From contig JAUVXQ010000050.1 in the NCBI GenBank assembly GCA_030603505.1, forward strand, positions 1-8,012: a stretch of 8,012 bases of DNA, in the 5' to 3' direction. Shown here piece by piece: positions 5,546 through 8,012 of the stretch. Position numbers and translations under genes: made by a program. This DNA is from Candidatus Heimdallarchaeota archaeon. GTDB lineage: Archaea; Asgardarchaeota; Heimdallarchaeia; Heimdallarchaeales; Heimdallarchaeaceae. The notes beneath the pieces are model-generated. The model worked only from the letters and a program-made list of their open reading frames with translations. It made no database searches and had not been told where the DNA came from. Numbering within the stretch: the stretch's first letter is position 1; each line of letters starts with the position of its first letter.

Positions 5546-6403
5546 ATGAGTAATTTTGATACGTTAAAAAAACAAATCCCGAAGATAATTGTTGGGTCAA
5601 TCAAGTACTCTGATTACAATAGAATTCCAGAAGAACACCCGGTTAAAAACCGTGACGCATTATTTCAAATCCTTAAAAGATCTATAACAGCAGGATCAGA
5701 AGGAGTAGTATTTTATCTTTATAACGAGGAATTTGTAGAGGTACTCAATCTATTCCACAAAGAGAATCCTAAAATTGTTAAAATGTTGATTCTAAAATAC
5801 GAGAAACTCGACTATCTTGTTAATTTGTTAGAAGGTCTTAAATTCAGACCTAAAGTAATTTTCTTAGATTTCTCAATAACTGATCAAAAAGATATTAGTT
5901 TATTAGAGAAATATTCTTCAAATATCTCAAAATACACAGAGAATGTAGGCATTTATACCATAGAACCAATAGGCACAGTCTCTATTTATATCACTTCTAT
6001 TCCTGAAATACGTGTTTACCTTTTCCCCTTCAACATGCTAGGTATAGGACTGCAGAACCGAAGTATGCTTGAGATGATTGTCAACTCAACGGAAAATATC
6101 TATGTCACAAGCAATCCACTAGCTGATAGCAGATTGAAACCTCAACAAGCTTTTAATTATATTGGCACTCATAAAGTTCATGGGACTCTTATCGATCTTG
6201 AAGAAGCTGATGTGATGCTTGAAACAGTAAAATTCGCTAAATACTATTTTGAAACACACGACTTCCTACAGATTGCGCTTGAATTTGAGGATCTTACTGA
6301 AATATGTGAAAATTGTGGTTTAGGAATGCATCGATATTATCCACCAACAGGAGGTAGTTGGTTTTTCTGCCCCCAATGTCAAATTAAGAAAGAAAGAAAG
6401 TAG
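5546..6403 (+). CDS. Predicted TIM-barrel-like protein with C-terminal zinc ribbon
   Basis: 285 residues. The first 240 alternate hydrophobic strands and helices: KIIVGSI near 13-19, GSEGVVFYLY, VIFLDFSI, VGIYTIEP, VYLFPFN. Later comes ENIYVTSNPLADSRLKPQQAF, then a helix containing LEEADVMLETVKFA. The pattern, especially the NPL-x-x-x-RLKP-x-x-AF segment, resembles the late strands of aldo-keto-reductase-type TIM barrels. I see no convincing catalytic tetrad, so enzymatic activity is not claimed. The end holds a zinc ribbon, C254-x2-C257 and C275-x2-C278, suited to binding nucleic acid or protein. The gene has its own TATA candidate and is followed after 5 nt by the RING protein gene, so the two are probably cotranscribed and may act together. 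No family name is recognised. It ends with TAG. Confidence 0.65.
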   Translation: MSNFDTLKKQIPKIIVGSIKYSDYNRIPEEHPVKNRDALFQILKRSITAGSEGVVFYLYNEEFVEVLNLFHKENPKIVKMLILKYEKLDYLVNLLEGLKFRPKVIFLDFSITDQKDISLLEKYSSNISKYTENVGIYTIEPIGTVSIYITSIPEIRVYLFPFNMLGIGLQNRSMLEMIVNSTENIYVTSNPLADSRLKPQQAFNYIGTHKVHGTLIDLEEADVMLETVKFAKYYFETHDFLQIALEFEDLTEICENCGLGMHRYYPPTGGSWFFCPQCQIKKERK

Positions 6404-6408
6404 CAAAG

Positions 6409-6999
6409 GTGATAGAAATTTCACAGTGCCGTTTTTGTGAGAGAGAAATACCTGGCGAGAGTAAATTTTGTCCATATTGTGGTGATGAAACACCTATCTA
6501 TAAACCACTTATGCATGGAGCAACATCAATTATCTCAATGATAAAATCAAGTTATGCAGAATCTGCTCCCAAGATTAAGGAAGAAGTAGCAAAAATTATC
6601 TCAAAGTTTGACAAAAATATTAAATCAGTTAATTGGTTACCTTCTTTTGTCAATAAACAAAAAATCCAGAATATTTTACAGAATCTACAAAAAAAAGTTG
6701 AAGTAGAAGAAGACAGAGATCAAGTCAGGGACTTGGAGGATTGGGTTCAACATATAGAAAAAACAATCTCAGGAGATAAGTGTATAATCTGTTTACAAAA
6801 GTTTAATATTGATAATGAAAAGCAAGTAGAGGTAGCTTTATGCCCTAACTGTAACTATGCAGGACATTCTGATCATTTCCATTTATGGCTTGAACAAAGA
6901 TCTTCATGTCCTATATGTCGAGTAGAGTTGAAAGATGAGAACTTGCTTAAAGGGAATCTAATCAGAAAAAATGACGAAATAGTTTTTTTGGGAACATAA
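6409..6999 (+). CDS. Zinc-ribbon/RING-type domain protein, possible ubiquitin-ligase-like
   Basis: 196 residues from a GTG that lies 5 nt after the previous stop. An N-terminal zinc ribbon is formed by C7-x2-C10 and C21-x2-C24. A charged helical middle (about 40-120, with KIQNILQNLQKKVEVEEDRD) follows. The C-terminal RING-like cross-brace has C125-x2-C128, C145-x2-C148, H153-x2-H156 and C167-x2-C170, with W160 and the typical CPIC ending. RING domains of this kind recruit ubiquitin-conjugating enzymes in eukaryotes, and several Asgard archaea encode RING proteins alongside E1, E2 and ubiquitin-like genes. None of those is in this window, so a ligase role is inference; structural or nucleic-acid-binding zinc fingers are the alternative. 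The tail (ENLLKGNLIRKNDEIVFLGT) is short. A T7 run at 6983-6989 lies inside the last codons. Operon with the gene at 5546. Confidence 0.75.
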   Translation: MIEISQCRFCEREIPGESKFCPYCGDETPIYKPLMHGATSIISMIKSSYAESAPKIKEEVAKIISKFDKNIKSVNWLPSFVNKQKIQNILQNLQKKVEVEEDRDQVRDLEDWVQHIEKTISGDKCIICLQKFNIDNEKQVEVALCPNCNYAGHSDHFHLWLEQRSSCPICRVELKDENLLKGNLIRKNDEIVFLGT

Positions 7000-7015
7000 A
7001 TCAAACTTAGCGAAA

Positions 7016-7023
7016 TTTTTAAA
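7016..7023 (+). promoter_or_regulatory. BRE/TATA candidate for pyrE
   Basis: A purine-containing CGAAA immediately precedes TTTTTAAA, centred about 25 nt before the ATG at 7045. This is a textbook archaeal arrangement giving a leaderless mRNA. It separates pyrE from the RING gene, whose stop is only 16 nt upstream. Confidence 0.6.
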
Positions 7024-7044
7024 CTACCACCTATTTTTTAATTG

Positions 7045-7653
7045 ATGAATGTGGATATTTCTGAATTAACAAAATTATTAGTTGTAAATAAAATAATTAA
7101 GTTCGGAGATTTTGAACTTAAATCTGGGAAGAGATCATGGTTCTATATCGATTTGCGCTTAATTTCTTCTTATCCTTCAGTTTTCCGATATACAATCGAA
7201 TGTTATAAATCTCTGTTGAATAAAATTGATAACTTTGATGCAGTAGCAGGAGTTGCAGTGGCTGGTGTACCTTTTTCAGCTGTTCTAGGGTTTGTGTTAA
7301 ATAAACCTTCGTTAATTGTTCGACCACAATCTAAGCAACATGGGCTAAAAAAACTTGTTGAAGGGTTTTTACAGCAAAATAGGGAAGTAGTCTTAATTGA
7401 TGATCTTATCTCAACTGGAGGAAGTAAAATCCCAGGAATTAAAGCTCTAAGACAAGAAAATTATATTGTTAAGAATTTGATTGTACTTATTGATAGAAGT
7501 CAAGGGAGTCTTGAAGATTTGGAAAAGACCGAAATCAATCTAGTCTCGTTTGGAAAAATCGAAGATATTTTTGAAGAATGTCTAAAAGAAGATAATGACT
7601 GGATCAGTGAAGAAGATAAGGAAATAATAGAGAGTAATTGGGTATCTAAATAG
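7045..7653 (+). CDS. pyrE: Orotate phosphoribosyltransferase
   Basis: 202 residues. It converts orotate and PRPP to orotidine 5'-phosphate, the fifth step of pyrimidine synthesis, in the cytoplasm. The PRPP-binding signature VVLIDDLISTGGS lies at residues 115-127. The substrate and catalytic regions are FELKSGKRSWFYIDLRL near 24-40 and VRPQSKQHG at 92-100, the latter corresponding to the flexible catalytic loop region with Arg, Lys and His. AVAGVAVAGVPFS near 65-78 is the conserved hydrophobic strand/turn. ATG 7045 is preferred to the adjacent TTG at 7042 because of the promoter spacing. It ends with TAG, 10 nt from the stop of the converging pyrF. Confidence 0.93.
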   Translation: MNVDISELTKLLVVNKIIKFGDFELKSGKRSWFYIDLRLISSYPSVFRYTIECYKSLLNKIDNFDAVAGVAVAGVPFSAVLGFVLNKPSLIVRPQSKQHGLKKLVEGFLQQNREVVLIDDLISTGGSKIPGIKALRQENYIVKNLIVLIDRSQGSLEDLEKTEINLVSFGKIEDIFEECLKEDNDWISEEDKEIIESNWVSK

Positions 7654-7663
7654 CCAATTTTAT

Positions 7664-8012
7664 CTAACACTCTGATTTTTGACTATTTAGTAAGTCTCTA
7701 AATTCTTTAGCTTTCTTACCGGGATTATCAGAATATATTAACATCCTACCAACGTTAACAATTGTTTTTGAATCGAAATAACTCAAAACTGTTTTAGCAT
7801 TACCGCCTTGAGCTCCTACACCAGGAACAAGAGCAAATATCTCTGACCCTACTCTATCACGTATTTTGCATATATCATCCTCTTTTACATGTCCAGTAGC
7901 ACCAATAACTATACCGTCAGCTCTTGAATTTTTACATTTTTCAGCAATGTGAAGAAATAACGGAGTCTTTTCAACTAAAGCTTGCTTCTGAATTATAGCT
8001 TGAGGATTAGAC
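7664..8012 (-). CDS. pyrF: Orotidine 5'-phosphate decarboxylase (C-terminal part, cut by window edge)
   Basis: 116 codons before a TAG are visible; the start lies beyond the right edge. The enzyme decarboxylates OMP, the product of the neighbouring PyrE, to UMP. Diagnostic segments are ADGIVIGATG, the phosphate-gripper motif ALVPGVGAQGG, and the closing TIVNVGRMLIYS, where the Arg contacts the phosphate. The PGVGAQGG wording fits the longer bacterial-type (class 2) subfamily at least as well as the shorter archaeal one, but with the N-terminus and the catalytic Asp-Lys-Asp region outside the window this is left open. Tail-to-tail arrangement with pyrE; the two transcripts must overlap at their 3' ends because no terminator fits into 10 nt. 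Confidence 0.9.
   Translation of the reverse strand, partial: SNPQAIIQKQALVEKTPLFLHIAEKCKNSRADGIVIGATGHVKEDDICKIRDRVGSEIFALVPGVGAQGGNAKTVLSYFDSKTIVNVGRMLIYSDNPGKKAKEFRDLLNSQKSEC

Noticed and set aside
7118..7327. 69-codon minus-strand ORF
   Set aside because: Antisense within pyrE, which is certain.
1..8012. tRNA, rRNA or CRISPR array
   Set aside because: No cloverleaf-like GC-rich segment, no rRNA-like sequence and no regularly spaced direct repeats were seen by eye in the intergenic regions.

Overview
The window is strongly AT-rich. It carries archaeal-looking signals: TATA-like boxes 25-30 nt upstream of start codons, giving leaderless or near-leaderless mRNAs at 3885 and 7045. It also encodes a small protein pairing a zinc ribbon with a RING-type zinc domain. 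That combination, together with an ETF-quinone oxidoreductase pair (fixC-fixX), suggests an Asgard archaeon, perhaps of the Heimdallarchaeia type. The taxonomy is inference; no rRNA or other marker gene is present.

Left part (1-3450), accessory and decayed. A long minus-strand reading frame runs from 2186 to 180. It begins with a signal peptide and has caspase-like features (His-Gly at residues 92-93, Cys at 127), but a single in-frame TAG at 1821-1823 splits it into a 121-codon ORF and a long downstream ORF. The two halves are in the same frame and read as one protein. Beyond it lies a heavily decayed DDE transposase (2359-3243, plus strand) with about a dozen in-frame stops. Its first codons form a perfect 24-bp inverted repeat with positions 21-44, so two outward-facing copies of the same N-terminal coding start (MDLCREY...) bracket the split gene.

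Middle (3451-5482), housekeeping. A small two-helix membrane protein (minus strand) diverges from fixC-fixX (plus strand). A 16-bp perfect palindrome sits over the promoter of the membrane-protein gene. FixC and FixX overlap by 4 nt (ATGA) and should form the membrane-associated complex that passes electrons from an electron-transfer flavoprotein to quinone. The EtfA/EtfB (FixB/FixA) subunits are not in the window.

Right part (5546-8012). A predicted TIM-barrel-like protein with a C-terminal zinc ribbon is followed after 5 nt by the zinc-ribbon/RING protein, which looks like a two-gene unit. Then pyrE (orotate phosphoribosyltransferase, plus) converges on pyrF (OMP decarboxylase, minus, cut by the window edge) with 10 nt between their stops. 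Together these two enzymes convert orotate to UMP. TAG is the ordinary terminator of the 5546 gene, pyrE and pyrF, which argues against wholesale TAG reassignment as the explanation for the split gene.
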